A stretch of 64,000 nt of DNA from Pseudofulvibacter geojedonensis (lineage in GTDB: Bacteria; Bacteroidota; Bacteroidia; Flavobacteriales; Flavobacteriaceae), in contig NZ_JBHTJM010000005.1 of NCBI RefSeq assembly GCF_042675745.1, positions 124,001 to 188,000 of the forward strand, in the 5' to 3' direction. Positions 1-8,133 of this stretch are shown here, piece after piece. How positions within the stretch are numbered: position 1 is the stretch's first letter; the number at the start of each line of letters is the position of its first letter. The notes below the pieces were generated by a model. It was not told the DNA's origin. It ran no database searches and saw only the letters and a list, made by a program, of their open reading frames with translations. Both the position numbers and the translations under genes were made by a program.

Positions 1-69
1 ATAGACCATGAAACAATGGTTCAAGATAGAATGAGTGAAGCAATGGCTGACGGCGATTATGATTTTTAA
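1..69 (+). CDS. C-terminal end of a replication-initiator-like protein (cut by window start)
   Basis: The first 22 codons visible here are identical in reading to the last codons of the complete Rep-like gene at 11718-12533, ending ...DYDF and a TAA stop. The rest of this copy lies outside the window. It marks the beginning of the long direct repeat and implies that a second full or partial copy of the initiator gene precedes the window. Confidence 0.7.
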   Translation: MDHETMVQDRMSEAMADGDYDF

Positions 70-90
70 TACTAAAGTATAACGCAAATA

Positions 91-117
91 AAAGGACTCT
101 TAATTGAGTCCTTTTTT
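91..117 (+). terminator. Rho-independent terminator after the Rep-like gene
   Basis: A 9-bp stem (aaaggactc / gagtccttt) with a 6-nt loop is followed by a T run, 22 bases after the stop codon of the Rep-like gene. The same hairpin is present in the second copy. Confidence 0.8.
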
Positions 118-128
118 AGTTAGTATTG

Positions 129-215
129 GATTTAGAATCCGCGAAGCGGATCTAAATCCTTTATTATTTACGGTTTACAAAAACCCTCGCCGCCGCAGTG
201 ATATAACCCCAGTCT
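129..215. repeat. Cassette-boundary motif A: palindrome plus tcgccgccgca
   Basis: A near-perfect palindrome (tttagaatccgcgaagcgga and its complement, TTTAGATCCGCTT type arms) is followed about 40 bases later by tcgccgccgcag and tgatataacccc. The same combination recurs at 12593-12679, and related versions at 2207-2325 and 15826-15923. It sits each time between convergent genes, so it can act as a bidirectional terminator, but the conserved non-hairpin part suggests an additional role such as a recombination boundary. Confidence 0.6.
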
Positions 216-234
216 GAAGCTATTCAATGTTATA

Positions 235-729
235 CTAATGATTCCAGCCTCTATAAATATCATAGTCACCTTTCCTAAAAGATTTAACACCTCCAGTGTT
301 CTTTTCGTATTTAACCGTTAATGTTTCAAATCCACTATTGTCATAATCGACTTCAAATATCCATTTAATAGCCCTGTGATTTGCACTAACCTCAGATAAA
401 GCATTTGTTTCATGCTTAACTAATCTAAGCTCTCCAGAACCAATCCTTTTCCATTCTGGGTTAATATTACTTCTTGACCAAGCAGTAACTGTATTACCTT
501 CTATTAATAATCTACGCTCCCAACCTGTACCATTAGTAACATAATATGCGCTAGAAGCTATTTGGTCTTGAGCCGTGTACCATTTTCCTTGCATACCTTC
601 TCTTACAGAGGCTTCACTATTCCAGTCCTTAACTTGTATATATTTGGATTCACTATCACTGCTACAGTTCTTAAATAAGAATAACATAATAGTTGTTGCA
701 AAGAGTAAAGTTCCTAATATATTTTTCAT
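235..729 (-). CDS. Putative lipoprotein, repeat copy 1
   Basis: The 164-residue product starts with a hydrophobic signal segment ending LFLFKNCSS, a lipobox-like Cys at about residue 22, so it is probably an outer-membrane or periplasmic lipoprotein. The rest is a soluble domain with many aromatic residues and no family I recognise. It is the downstream gene of a tight minus-strand group: the next lipoprotein gene stops 2 bases before its start. A second copy at 12699-13193 differs at about two residues. Function unknown; position beside a Rep gene suggests element cargo, possibly surface exclusion or immunity, which is only an inference. Confidence 0.75.
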   Translation of the reverse strand: MKNILGTLLFATTIMLFLFKNCSSDSESKYIQVKDWNSEASVREGMQGKWYTAQDQIASSAYYVTNGTGWERRLLIEGNTVTAWSRSNINPEWKRIGSGELRLVKHETNALSEVSANHRAIKWIFEVDYDNSGFETLTVKYEKNTGGVKSFRKGDYDIYRGWNH

Positions 730-731
730 AA

Positions 732-1172
732 TTAATCTTCTTTTATTTTATAGTATTCCTTTTTGATTGTCTCTCCAGACATAGAAATATATTTTTTTCT
801 TACATAGAACGTTTGTGATGCATCATCGTAGTTTATATAACTAATGTTTGCAGTTCCATAATCTCGTAGGAGGATTTGTTCACCAATGGTTAAGCTATAT
901 ATAAATGATACAGGGGAAATACCAGCATTATAAATCGTCAGTTCATATTCAAAATCACTAATAAAATCAATCTCCTTGCGGTTATAATACGCAACTGGAA
1001 CAGCAAATTCATCAGCTGGATTTGATTGTTCAGTTATGGTTTGAAACAATACCCATTTATTAGCTTGTAAGGTTGCTAAGGTAGAATTACTTGGACTTGA
1101 TGGATTGCTATCATCTGATGAACAAGAGGCAAATACAAGCGTTATAATGGCTAATATGAATAGTCTTTTCAT
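732..1172 (-). CDS. Putative lipoprotein, repeat copy 1
   Basis: The 146-residue product has a classic lipoprotein signal (MKRLFILAIITLVFASCSSD, Cys at 16) and a Ser/Asn-rich linker before a compact beta-rich domain starting LQANKWVLFQT, which resembles small lipocalin-like flavobacterial lipoproteins. It is followed directly by the 164-residue lipoprotein gene and preceded by the 72-residue membrane ORF, so the three probably form one transcript. The copy at 13196-13636 is diverged at several residues. Function unknown. Confidence 0.75.
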   Translation of the reverse strand: MKRLFILAIITLVFASCSSDDSNPSSPSNSTLATLQANKWVLFQTITEQSNPADEFAVPVAYYNRKEIDFISDFEYELTIYNAGISPVSFIYSLTIGEQILLRDYGTANISYINYDDASQTFYVRKKYISMSGETIKKEYYKIKED

Positions 1173-1182
1173 TGTATAATGA

Positions 1183-1401
1183 TTATTGGTTTTTAAATGA
1201 TTTAATGATAGTTACGACTAGAAATATGATAGGATAAACAACTATGTATACTGCCAATTGGAATACCCATCCCAGTAACGACCAAAATAAATTCTCGCTG
1301 GTATAATCTGCCATGTAGGTCGCGTTATGCACAGTTTTGGCGCGGGCAAACTTATCTAGTACCTGAGCATATTCGTTAACTGAGTAGTTATTTAATTTCA
1401 T
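1183..1401 (-). CDS. Small membrane protein, repeat copy 1
   Basis: The 72-residue product has a polar N-terminal half and a single long hydrophobic segment (about residues 44-66, WVFQLAVYIVVYPIIFLVVT) with a short basic tail. It leads the lipoprotein group. The homologue at 13647-13865 shows substitutions mainly in the membrane segment. I do not recognise the family. Confidence 0.6.
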   Translation of the reverse strand: MKLNNYSVNEYAQVLDKFARAKTVHNATYMADYTSENLFWSLLGWVFQLAVYIVVYPIIFLVVTIIKSFKNQ

Positions 1402-1500
1402 TGTTTTAGCCTTTGGTTATGGCCAAATATATAATATTATTGCCGAACAAACAACCCCTTTTATACAATCCCTAACAAACCAAGCATATTCTTCAACTTT

Positions 1501-1746
1501 GTGTATATGCCAAGACAAAGAAAAAAACCAATACCACCTGAGGTAATTAAATTCGGAAAAAAGGTTAAAGAATTACGTCAAGAACGTGAGATGTCCCAAA
1601 TGGATGTTGGCGCTGCAATGAGTATTGATAGAGAAAATATTAGAAAGTACGAGAAAGGAATTCAAGAACCAAAACTTTCTACGGTTATTAAATTTGCGAA
1701 AGTATTTGAAGTAAGTTTTGATGAACTTTTAAATTTAGAGGACTAA
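1501..1746 (+). CDS. XRE-family HTH transcriptional regulator
   Basis: This is an 81-residue single-domain Cro/C1-type HTH protein: FGKKVKELRQEREMSQMDVG, then a recognition helix region DRENIRKYEKG and EPKLSTVIKFAKVFEVSFDELL. The first start is GTG; an in-frame ATG two codons later (1507) is equally plausible. Its stop codon is directly followed by the GTG of the next gene, so the two are translationally coupled. It sits just beyond the end of the long repeat, exactly where the second copy has a different HTH gene (13954). Likely an autoregulator of the coupled P-loop gene. Confidence 0.8.
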   Translation: MYMPRQRKKPIPPEVIKFGKKVKELRQEREMSQMDVGAAMSIDRENIRKYEKGIQEPKLSTVIKFAKVFEVSFDELLNLED

Positions 1747-2196
1747 GTGGGGAAGAAAAAATTATATTTAGTTTTTGGTACAGCCAATAAAGGGAAATCA
1801 TCACTAATTAGATGTTTAACAGGAATTTTTAGAGGCAAATCTACTAGAGTTCAACGAGAGGATGATGAAATAGGTATTGAGGTGTTAGTTTCTTCAGCTC
1901 AGGAAAAGTGGATAAGCATTGAAGATTTGATTGAAATCATAGAAAAGAGTAATGACGATTATTTGTTAATCTCAATACGAATTGATTCAATCACAAATAA
2001 ACATGGAGATGTTTTTCCTGAAGGGGACGAGTATCTTAAAGAGTTAAAGAAACGTTATGATATTATTGGTGCTGCAATCTTTGGTGATATTAAATATGAT
2101 ATTGATGAAAAGTTAGTTGCTAGAATAAAAGAGCCAAGGAAAAAAGCTCCAAATAGTGATGCAGCATTTGTTAGAAAATTTTGGGGTTGGCAATAA
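1747..2196 (+). CDS. Small P-loop NTPase-like protein, function unknown
   Basis: The 149-residue product begins with a beta strand and a clear Walker A motif (GTANKGKS, residues 10-17). No convincing GTPase NKxD motif is present, and the C-terminal half (KRYDIIGAAIFGDIKYDID) looks like a short Rossmann-type core. It starts with GTG immediately after the HTH stop, so its expression depends on the HTH gene. It could be an ATP-binding effector of a two-gene HTH module; the function is not assignable from sequence. Confidence 0.6.
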   Translation: MGKKKLYLVFGTANKGKSSLIRCLTGIFRGKSTRVQREDDEIGIEVLVSSAQEKWISIEDLIEIIEKSNDDYLLISIRIDSITNKHGDVFPEGDEYLKELKKRYDIIGAAIFGDIKYDIDEKLVARIKEPRKKAPNSDAAFVRKFWGWQ

Positions 2197-2206
2197 TATT
2201 AGTGGA

Positions 2207-2325
2207 TTATGAATCGCGCAGCGATCATAATCCCTAGTACATTACGTTATATTATTCTCCTTTTAAAATAGGCGTTTTAGAAAAGTTATCGCCGCCGCAA
2301 ATGATAACTATGTGAAAGGGGTTAT
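2207..2325. repeat. Cassette-boundary motif B
   Basis: A palindrome (ttatgaatcgcgcagcgatc type arms) is followed by the segment tattattctccttttaaaat, aggcgttttagaaaagt and atcgccgccgcaa. The second part is nearly identical to the segment at 15847-15909, 13.6 kb away, whereas the palindrome arms differ. Both lie at the 3' ends of convergent genes. Confidence 0.6.
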
Positions 2326-2332
2326 AATAGGT

Positions 2333-2962
2333 TTAAGCTCCTATCAAGTCCCTAAAGACTCTTGCTAATTCTAACCTGAGTTCTCTTATTTCATTTTTAG
2401 TTTTCTTTTCAGCATCTCTCCATAGGTCAATTGAACCTTCTCCATCAGGAAATCTATAACCAGAACCATCAGACTCAAATCTAGCATGGTTTTTCGCTTG
2501 TAACATTTGGTTTATGATTGCTTTATAATCTTCTAAAGCTGATGTTAACTGCGTGCACAATTCTTCAGAAAAGAAAATTCTGTTGTTTTCTAATAATTGA
2601 AGTGTTTCACGGTATTTAGAAATTGCATCTTCATCTCTAGTTTTATCAGTGGTCCATTCTGGACCTTGAAAAAGAGTAGTCATTGATTCAAGTTTAATCT
2701 CTAACTCATAAAATGCTTTATAAATTTCTTTTACTATTTCACCACGTTCTGCATGTAGTTTTGAGAATTTAATTTGATGCTCAGTTTTAAAAATCTCAAG
2801 TTGGTTTTGATGATTAGCTTTTGATATTTCAAGTTGGTTTTTATGATTTTCTATAATTATATCAGAACTTTTAGTTAAAATTAGCTTGCCAAGAAAAACA
2901 ACTATCCCTGTTATAGTTAAACCTCCAATAGAGAATTTTAAAATTTCCTCAATTAATTCCAT
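2333..2962 (-). CDS. Membrane-anchored coiled-coil protein, unknown
   Basis: The 209-residue product has one N-terminal membrane segment (about residues 11-30, IGGLTITGIVVFLGKLIL) followed by a strongly charged coiled coil with a short internal repeat (NHKNQLEISKANHQNQLEIFK, two 10-residue units). The rest is helical and rich in Glu/Lys. Similar small one-helix proteins are common in accessory and defence islands, but no family can be named. It lies between the boundary motif B and the RHS-associated repeat. Confidence 0.6.
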   Translation of the reverse strand: MELIEEILKFSIGGLTITGIVVFLGKLILTKSSDIIIENHKNQLEISKANHQNQLEIFKTEHQIKFSKLHAERGEIVKEIYKAFYELEIKLESMTTLFQGPEWTTDKTRDEDAISKYRETLQLLENNRIFFSEELCTQLTSALEDYKAIINQMLQAKNHARFESDGSGYRFPDGEGSIDLWRDAEKKTKNEIRELRLELARVFRDLIGA

Positions 2963-2997
2963 TTAATTTCTCCTTTTTAATTTTTTAAATAAACTTA

Positions 2998-3133
2998 CCT
3001 CGAATATACAAAATCTCTAAAATGTAAGAATAAATCCATTTATCTAAGCCTCTATTGGAGAGGGGATGTTGTGAGGGGTGGGTTATAAAGTAAACAGCCC
3101 ACTGGATTAGAGTGAGCTGCTTTTATTGTTTGG
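2998..3133. repeat. 3' boundary repeat of RHS tip cassettes, copy 1
   Basis: This segment (from tcgaatatac through agcccactggattag to gtttggtg) closely matches 17211-17341. Each copy lies just downstream of a small gene that follows an RHS tip. The end forms an imperfect hairpin (cagcccact / agtgagctg) with a T-rich tail, so it can terminate the minus-strand RHS transcripts. The shared segment probably marks the downstream end of exchangeable tip-immunity cassettes. Confidence 0.7.
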
Positions 3134-3136
3134 TGA

Positions 3137-3490
3137 TTATTTAGGCACAATAGTTATATCTATTGTGTTTTCTCTTTTTTCGACATACGTTACTTCATGT
3201 CCATCCATATAATTTGAAACAGATGTTAGCACTTCAACATATGCTCCTTTATCAAAGTCAACAGAATAAACTCCTCTATGATTGGTTTTTACAGTTTTAG
3301 TGAACTTATCTTTATAGCTTTGGTCTGGACTATTCCCGTAATACCAACATATAATTGTTACTTCAACATTTTCAACTGGATTCTTGGTTTGAGAATCGAT
3401 AATAATTCCTTTTACGTTAATATTTTCAATATCTTTTTGGCAAGAAAAAAGACTGAGCATAATTATCAATGTTATAATTAGATTTTTCAT
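3137..3490 (-). CDS. Lipoprotein with carboxypeptidase-regulatory-like domain; candidate immunity gene
   Basis: The 117-residue product has a lipoprotein signal (MKNLIITLIIMLSLFSCQKD, Cys 17) and a single Ig-like beta domain starting VKGIIIDSQTKNPVENVEVT, typical of the CarboxypepD_reg-like fold. It begins 10 bases after the stop of the displaced RHS tip, in the position normally held by an immunity gene. Its export as a lipoprotein would fit an effector that acts in the periplasm or membrane, such as the lipase-like tip upstream. The immunity role is inferred from position only. Confidence 0.65.
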   Translation of the reverse strand: MKNLIITLIIMLSLFSCQKDIENINVKGIIIDSQTKNPVENVEVTIICWYYGNSPDQSYKDKFTKTVKTNHRGVYSVDFDKGAYVEVLTSVSNYMDGHEVTYVEKRENTIDITIVPK

Positions 3491-3500
3491 TTTATTGAGG

Positions 3501-4478
3501 TTATTGATAGTTATTTATTCTTGTATTAATAAGTGGTTGAATTATATTTTGAGCCTTCTGTTGTATATTACCGTGAGTAACTCCTTTTCCAGTTATATTT
3601 TTATTTATAACATTAGTTTTTTCTGAATTCACAGCAGAATTAGGACCTCCATTTGAACCAGGAGAATTACTTGAAGGACTACTACTTCCACTGCTTCCAC
3701 CGCTTGATTTACCAGATGATGAACCTGAGGCTGAACCTGATGATGCACCTGGAGGTCCAGAAGAAGATGCTCCAGTGCTTCCAGAAGCTACACCAGGAGA
3801 AGCATTAGAAGTTCCTGAGTCCTCATCTTGATAAACATTTAAATTTGTATCTACATTATCTGGTATGTCAGTGTTTACAGTTGTATTTTGTAATGGCCCA
3901 TCTGAACCGTCTACAGTTACTAATAAATCTACATCAATCCCTAACTCTTTTAATTCTTCAGCTAAATCAACTGCAACATCAACACCATAGCTATAGCCAT
4001 AAATTATTACTTGGTCTCCATCTGAATAATTATTTCTAATAAAATCTAAACCTGTTTCGGTACCAGAAGCTGAAGTTAATCCAGGTGCAATAATAGTACC
4101 TTTAAATTCCCTACCAGCAACTCCTGCAAATGATTTAGCATTGTTGTATATATTACCTGTTCCACCTGCTTTATCAGCTGTGGTTGTCTTTCCTCCACCA
4201 AATGGTCCTCCATGATAAAATACTGCTATTACAGCTCCGCCACAATCTCCATTTGGACAAGGTCTTTCACCATCTGGGTCAACAAAGTAGACAGGATTGT
4301 TAAAGGCGAAATTGTACGGAGAATAAGTAGGCATTGTTTCTGCTTGAGGGTCTAAATTCATCCACCTTCCTAATGCAGCATCATAATTACGAGCACCAAA
4401 ATCCATCCACTCTAAACCAAGCTCTTGATTCTCTTCCTTACCATTATACCCATACTTATGCTGTCTACCAGTAATCAC
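3501..4478 (-). CDS. Displaced (orphan) RHS C-terminal tip with alpha/beta-hydrolase-like domain
   Basis: The product starts inside the conserved RHS end region (GRQHKYGYNGKEENQELGLEW, then ARNYDAALGRWMNLDPQAE and FVDPDGERP) and continues into a unique tip. The tip contains a nucleophile-elbow motif GYSYG (GxSxG) after the strand DQVIIY, as in lipases, followed by a Ser/Gly-rich linker and a 24-residue end. Homology to the complete RHS gene reaches upstream to about 4531 (FGLKHNYG), where a stop codon and unrelated sequence begin, so it lacks signal peptide and YD repeats. It is best read as a silent tip that could be recombined onto the full RHS gene through the shared core. Confidence 0.8.
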   Translation of the reverse strand: MITGRQHKYGYNGKEENQELGLEWMDFGARNYDAALGRWMNLDPQAETMPTYSPYNFAFNNPVYFVDPDGERPCPNGDCGGAVIAVFYHGGPFGGGKTTTADKAGGTGNIYNNAKSFAGVAGREFKGTIIAPGLTSASGTETGLDFIRNNYSDGDQVIIYGYSYGVDVAVDLAEELKELGIDVDLLVTVDGSDGPLQNTTVNTDIPDNVDTNLNVYQDEDSGTSNASPGVASGSTGASSSGPPGASSGSASGSSSGKSSGGSSGSSSPSSNSPGSNGGPNSAVNSEKTNVINKNITGKGVTHGNIQQKAQNIIQPLINTRINNYQ

Positions 4479-4693
4479 GCTTAGCGGTGAAGATACACCA
4501 TAATTATGTTTTAAGCCAAAGGAGTATTACACCGCTAGCAAAAAACAGCTATACCTTCCAGAATTATTCCTGAACCTATCTTTATAAGAACGTGGTGTAA
4601 ATGTAGGAAAAGTTGTTAATAAGTCGAAGGTCTATGGGTTATTTTTAGTTTGATGATTAAGTATCTTAGTACAGAATTTAAGAGTCATAATTT

Positions 4694-6178
4694 ATGAAGT
4701 TAGAGAATATAACAATTAGAAATTATAGAAGTATAGAAGAAATTGAAGTAGCGATTGAAGAAATAAATGGGAGCTATACATATTCTTTATTAGGTATTAA
4801 TGAATCGGGAAAGAGTAGTTTTTTAAAAGCTGTTTCACTTTACGACAACGAAGACATTAGTTACCCTCTAGATTATTTTGACCAATCAAAGCCTGTAGAA
4901 GTTGTTTTAACATATACTCCAGATGAAGACAAAATAGATGAAATAAAATCGACGTTAAGAGACGATTATAATTTTGATGAATTAGTTTTATCACAGATTA
5001 AGATAAACAAAGTAGATATTATTGTTCAGTTTAGTAATGATTCTAGCACGATTAAAACTCAATTAGAGGATGTTACTTTCGAAAATAGCTTATTTGAAAA
5101 TTATAGTATGAACGGGTTGCTTTTGGTTAAAGACGATGAGTCAGTTACAGATAGCACAGAGCCTTTAAATCTAAATACTTTTTTTAAGAATAATCTATCA
5201 ACTACATTTTGGGACTCTTCTCATACAGTAGTTTTCTGGAAGTCTAGTCCTGAATATCTGTTACTTGATGAGATAGATTTAAATTCTTTTGCTAGTTCTC
5301 CAGATAAGGTTTCTGTACCATTATTTAACTGTTTCAGATTGGCTGGTATTAAGAGTTCAAATATAGAATCTGAAATAAGAAAATTAAATACTCCAGTTGC
5401 TATTAGTAGCTTGCAATCAAAGTTAAGTGAGTTAACAACCAAACATATTAATAGTGTTTGGCCAGAACATCCTATCTCAGTTTTATTTCAAATTAACAAT
5501 AATAAAATATCTTTATTGATAGAAGATAATGATGTTAAATACAAGCCTAAAACAACTGGGCAAAGAAGTGATGGATTTAAACAGTTTATATCATTTTTAT
5601 TAACTGTATCAGTAGAAAATTATAATGATTCTTTAAGAAATAAAATATTATTAATAGATGAACCTGAAACACATCTCCATCCACCTGCTCAAATAAATTT
5701 ACTTAAAGAAATGATTAAGATAACGAGCAATTCAAATAATAATATTTTGTTTTTTGCTACGCACTCAAATTATTTAATTGATAAGTTTAACCTTAATAGA
5801 AACTTTAAGTTATCTAAGAAGAAAAACTTAAAAACTGTTATCAACAAAATAGAGCAAAAAATCACTACTTATTCTGAAGTTAATTATGAAGTGTTTGATA
5901 TTTTAACAACTGATTATCACAATGAACTATTTGGGTTTATAGAGTCTGAATCACCAGACAAATTAGATGCTTTAGATAAAAAGAAAACTTGGATAAATGC
6001 AAAAACCCAAAAAACTTATAACACATCACTATCTAGATATATTAGAGACTCAATCCATCATCCAGAAAATCAGCTTAACAAACCGTTTACCGAAAAAGAA
6101 TTGAAAACCTCTATTGAAATCTTAAGAGGATTAAGAGATGAAATTGTTAAGTCAAATTTAGCGGTTGTAGCAAACTAA
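4694..6178 (+). CDS. AAA/ABC-type ATPase (RecF/OLD-like), putative defence gene
   Basis: The 494-residue product has a Walker A near its N terminus (GINESGKSS, residues 34-42) and, about 280 residues later, the Walker B and D-loop signature LLIDEPETHLHPPAQ followed by an ATHS switch motif. This split arrangement is typical of AAA_15/AAA_21 ATPases related to OLD and RecF. The C-terminal 150 residues do not show a TOPRIM nuclease motif, so it is an ATPase without its own visible effector. It stands alone beside recombinases, as many phage-defence ATPases do. A role in defence is inferred. Confidence 0.75.
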   Translation: MKLENITIRNYRSIEEIEVAIEEINGSYTYSLLGINESGKSSFLKAVSLYDNEDISYPLDYFDQSKPVEVVLTYTPDEDKIDEIKSTLRDDYNFDELVLSQIKINKVDIIVQFSNDSSTIKTQLEDVTFENSLFENYSMNGLLLVKDDESVTDSTEPLNLNTFFKNNLSTTFWDSSHTVVFWKSSPEYLLLDEIDLNSFASSPDKVSVPLFNCFRLAGIKSSNIESEIRKLNTPVAISSLQSKLSELTTKHINSVWPEHPISVLFQINNNKISLLIEDNDVKYKPKTTGQRSDGFKQFISFLLTVSVENYNDSLRNKILLIDEPETHLHPPAQINLLKEMIKITSNSNNNILFFATHSNYLIDKFNLNRNFKLSKKKNLKTVINKIEQKITTYSEVNYEVFDILTTDYHNELFGFIESESPDKLDALDKKKTWINAKTQKTYNTSLSRYIRDSIHHPENQLNKPFTEKELKTSIEILRGLRDEIVKSNLAVVAN

Positions 6179-6181
6179 TTA

Positions 6182-6210
6182 TTAAGAGCCGACGATCCGT
6201 CGGCTCTTAA
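6182..6210. terminator. Bidirectional terminator
   Basis: A perfect 13-bp stem (ttaagagccgacg / cgtcggctcttaa) with a 3-nt loop lies between the convergent ATPase and recombinase genes, directly after both stop codons. Confidence 0.85.
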
Positions 6211-6223
6211 TAATAAACGGGAA

Positions 6224-7129
6224 TTACTGAATCGGGTGATATAACCCAATTTCTTCATGCATTTCGGTATGGTCGTTCTTAAGATAAGCCTCAGTACTTG
6301 ATATGAATCGGTGTCCAGCTCTGCGTTGAGCTTCAAGCAAATTATGTTCTTTAATCCATTTGGTAATAACCGAAGCACGTATTTGTTTTAGGTTTGTAAC
6401 CTTCATATTCATCTTTTTAAGCTGTCTAAATACTGGTGAAGTTAACGAGCTGGTTCTTGTCGTATTCGACGGGAATAAAGCTTCAGATTCGCAGTTAATT
6501 CGTTTCTGAAGTATTGGTCTGTCTATTCGGAGATAATCCATTAAAAAGACTATTTGTGAGCTATCTAATTTAAGGGTTCGGCGGTTACGTTTTCTAGTAC
6601 CAGAAACATAAACACTTCCTTTATGAACATTAACATCGTCAACTTTAATTCTAACTAATTCACCAGCATCCATACCTTGATAAACAGCTAAACCAACTAA
6701 GACTTTGTTACGCATTGCTACGTGCTTACAATATGGTTTCTTTACATCTAAAGCTTCATAACATGAATACAATTCTTCTAACTCTGTTGAGGTTAGTATT
6801 ACATGCTCATATTCTTGTTTACCATCTTTAATACATTCCCCTTTAAGTAGGTTTCTACTATGCTGTTCAGTAAATACCAAATACTCAAAATAAACTTTAA
6901 CAACTCCTAGTTGATGACCAACTGAATTAGCAGACAGTTTGCCTCCATTTTTAGATTTCTTATTGTTCAGGTAATCTGTATACTTCAGACATTGCTTATA
7001 GTTCATGGTGCAAGGGTCTAATCGTTTCTGTTTACACCATAACAAGAACTTATTAGCACCGCCATCATAAGATTTAACAGTAGTATCTGAATAAGCTTTT
7101 CTATATAGATACTCACTAAAACTAATCAT
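6224..7129 (-). CDS. Tyrosine recombinase, catalytically degenerate
   Basis: The 301-residue product has the XerC/D architecture: an N-terminal core-binding domain and a C-terminal catalytic domain ending GHRFISSTEAYLKND, which supplies the His/Gly and Tyr. The first catalytic Arg, normally in G-L-R-x-x-E, is replaced (GMDAGELVRIKVDDV), and the HxLRH box reads LKQIRAS, so the first His is also lost. It overlaps the next recombinase gene by 8 bp. It is likely an inactive or regulatory partner in a heteromeric recombinase complex. Confidence 0.85.
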   Translation of the reverse strand: MISFSEYLYRKAYSDTTVKSYDGGANKFLLWCKQKRLDPCTMNYKQCLKYTDYLNNKKSKNGGKLSANSVGHQLGVVKVYFEYLVFTEQHSRNLLKGECIKDGKQEYEHVILTSTELEELYSCYEALDVKKPYCKHVAMRNKVLVGLAVYQGMDAGELVRIKVDDVNVHKGSVYVSGTRKRNRRTLKLDSSQIVFLMDYLRIDRPILQKRINCESEALFPSNTTRTSSLTSPVFRQLKKMNMKVTNLKQIRASVITKWIKEHNLLEAQRRAGHRFISSTEAYLKNDHTEMHEEIGLYHPIQ

Positions 7130-8054
7130 TGTCTAACTCGTTTAATAAATGAACATATATCTGGGTAGATTCCAAGGATTTATGACCCAATAGCCTTTGA
7201 ATCATTTCTAACTTCATTCCAGCTTGCAATAAGTGGGTTGCAATGCAATGTCGTAAGGTGTGAAGAGTTAAGTTCTTGCTAGTGATACTTTTGTCATTAG
7301 TAGCTGTGATTATTCTATTTAGGCTATCTATGTAACTTTTACCCTTTAACCTACCACCAGCTTGGTTAACAAATAAAGCATTTGTTTTCCTAGAATTTTT
7401 AAACTGACCTCTCGCTTCATAAATGTACTCTTCTAATATTTTCTTGTTTCGGTCATTAAAAGCGACTTTGCGCTTTTGGTACTTCTTACCGAACCTAACA
7501 TGAATCAGGTTCTTATCAAGCATAATGTCTTTAACATCTAACATCACAGCTTCATTTCTGCGCAAACCACAAGAATAAAGAAGAACCAACATTGCTTTAT
7601 CTCTCAATCTGTATCTAGCTCTCATACTTGAGTATTCACAGGCTTCAAATAATAATTTAATCTGGTCAACATTAAGAATATCTTTAGCTGTTAGATTATC
7701 AACTTTTTCAGACTTTAGATGAACACCAAAATCAAATGTTGCATCATGTTTGTTGAGGTATTCTACAAATAATTTAAGACTCTGTATATGTTTGTTTAAC
7801 GCTTTGTTACTTAATGCCCCGCCGCGTTTTTGATTCTTACGCACTGATAGCTTTTCATAGTACTGAGATACTAATTTCGTAGTTATATTCTGTATTCCTT
7901 CATGTCCTAGGCTCTCTAAGTAATGGAAGAACTCTCTTAAATGTATTGGCATGTAGTAGGCTGTTGAGTCTGCATATCTTTTGGTAGTTAACCAAGATTC
8001 ATATGAGCTTAATAAAGCTCTAAAACTGTTGTTATATATAGGTAATGATTTCAT
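7122..8054 (-). CDS. Tyrosine recombinase / integrase (active-type)
   Basis: The 310-residue protein retains the full catalytic set: Arg in SCGLRRNEAVML, HTLRHCIATHLL, LLGHKSLESTQ and the nucleophile in QIYVHLL. The N-terminal SAM-like core-binding domain (SYESWLTTKRYADSTAYYM) is complete. It is upstream of and overlaps the degenerate recombinase, and follows the AAA ATPase gene by about 80 bp, so the three probably form one mobility operon on the minus strand. It is the best candidate for moving the island or element. Confidence 0.9.
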   Translation of the reverse strand: MKSLPIYNNSFRALLSSYESWLTTKRYADSTAYYMPIHLREFFHYLESLGHEGIQNITTKLVSQYYEKLSVRKNQKRGGALSNKALNKHIQSLKLFVEYLNKHDATFDFGVHLKSEKVDNLTAKDILNVDQIKLLFEACEYSSMRARYRLRDKAMLVLLYSCGLRRNEAVMLDVKDIMLDKNLIHVRFGKKYQKRKVAFNDRNKKILEEYIYEARGQFKNSRKTNALFVNQAGGRLKGKSYIDSLNRIITATNDKSITSKNLTLHTLRHCIATHLLQAGMKLEMIQRLLGHKSLESTQIYVHLLNELDND

Positions 8055-8133
8055 AAGCTTTCTTTTAAATTAAAAATTGTGGCGAGGTGTCTGTTATCAC
8101 CAGTATTCACTAGTGTTTAGCCTCGCCATTTTA

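Larger units (their letters stand above)
1..1425. repeat. Long direct repeat, copy 1 (continues left of the window)
   Basis: This stretch matches 12465-13889 with a constant offset of 12,464 bp through the whole length, so there are substitutions but no net insertion or deletion across a terminator, two lipoprotein genes and a small membrane-protein gene. The match ends just after the start codon of the 72-residue ORF, at about gccaaatata. Beyond it the two loci carry unrelated HTH genes. The protein differences are few (about two residues in 164 for the first lipoprotein). The repeat can recombine to excise or amplify the 12.5-kb interval. Confidence 0.9.

Noticed and set aside
4694..6178. 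Gabija GajA or a full OLD nuclease
   Set aside because: No TOPRIM motif is visible in the C-terminal part and no helicase partner lies next to it.
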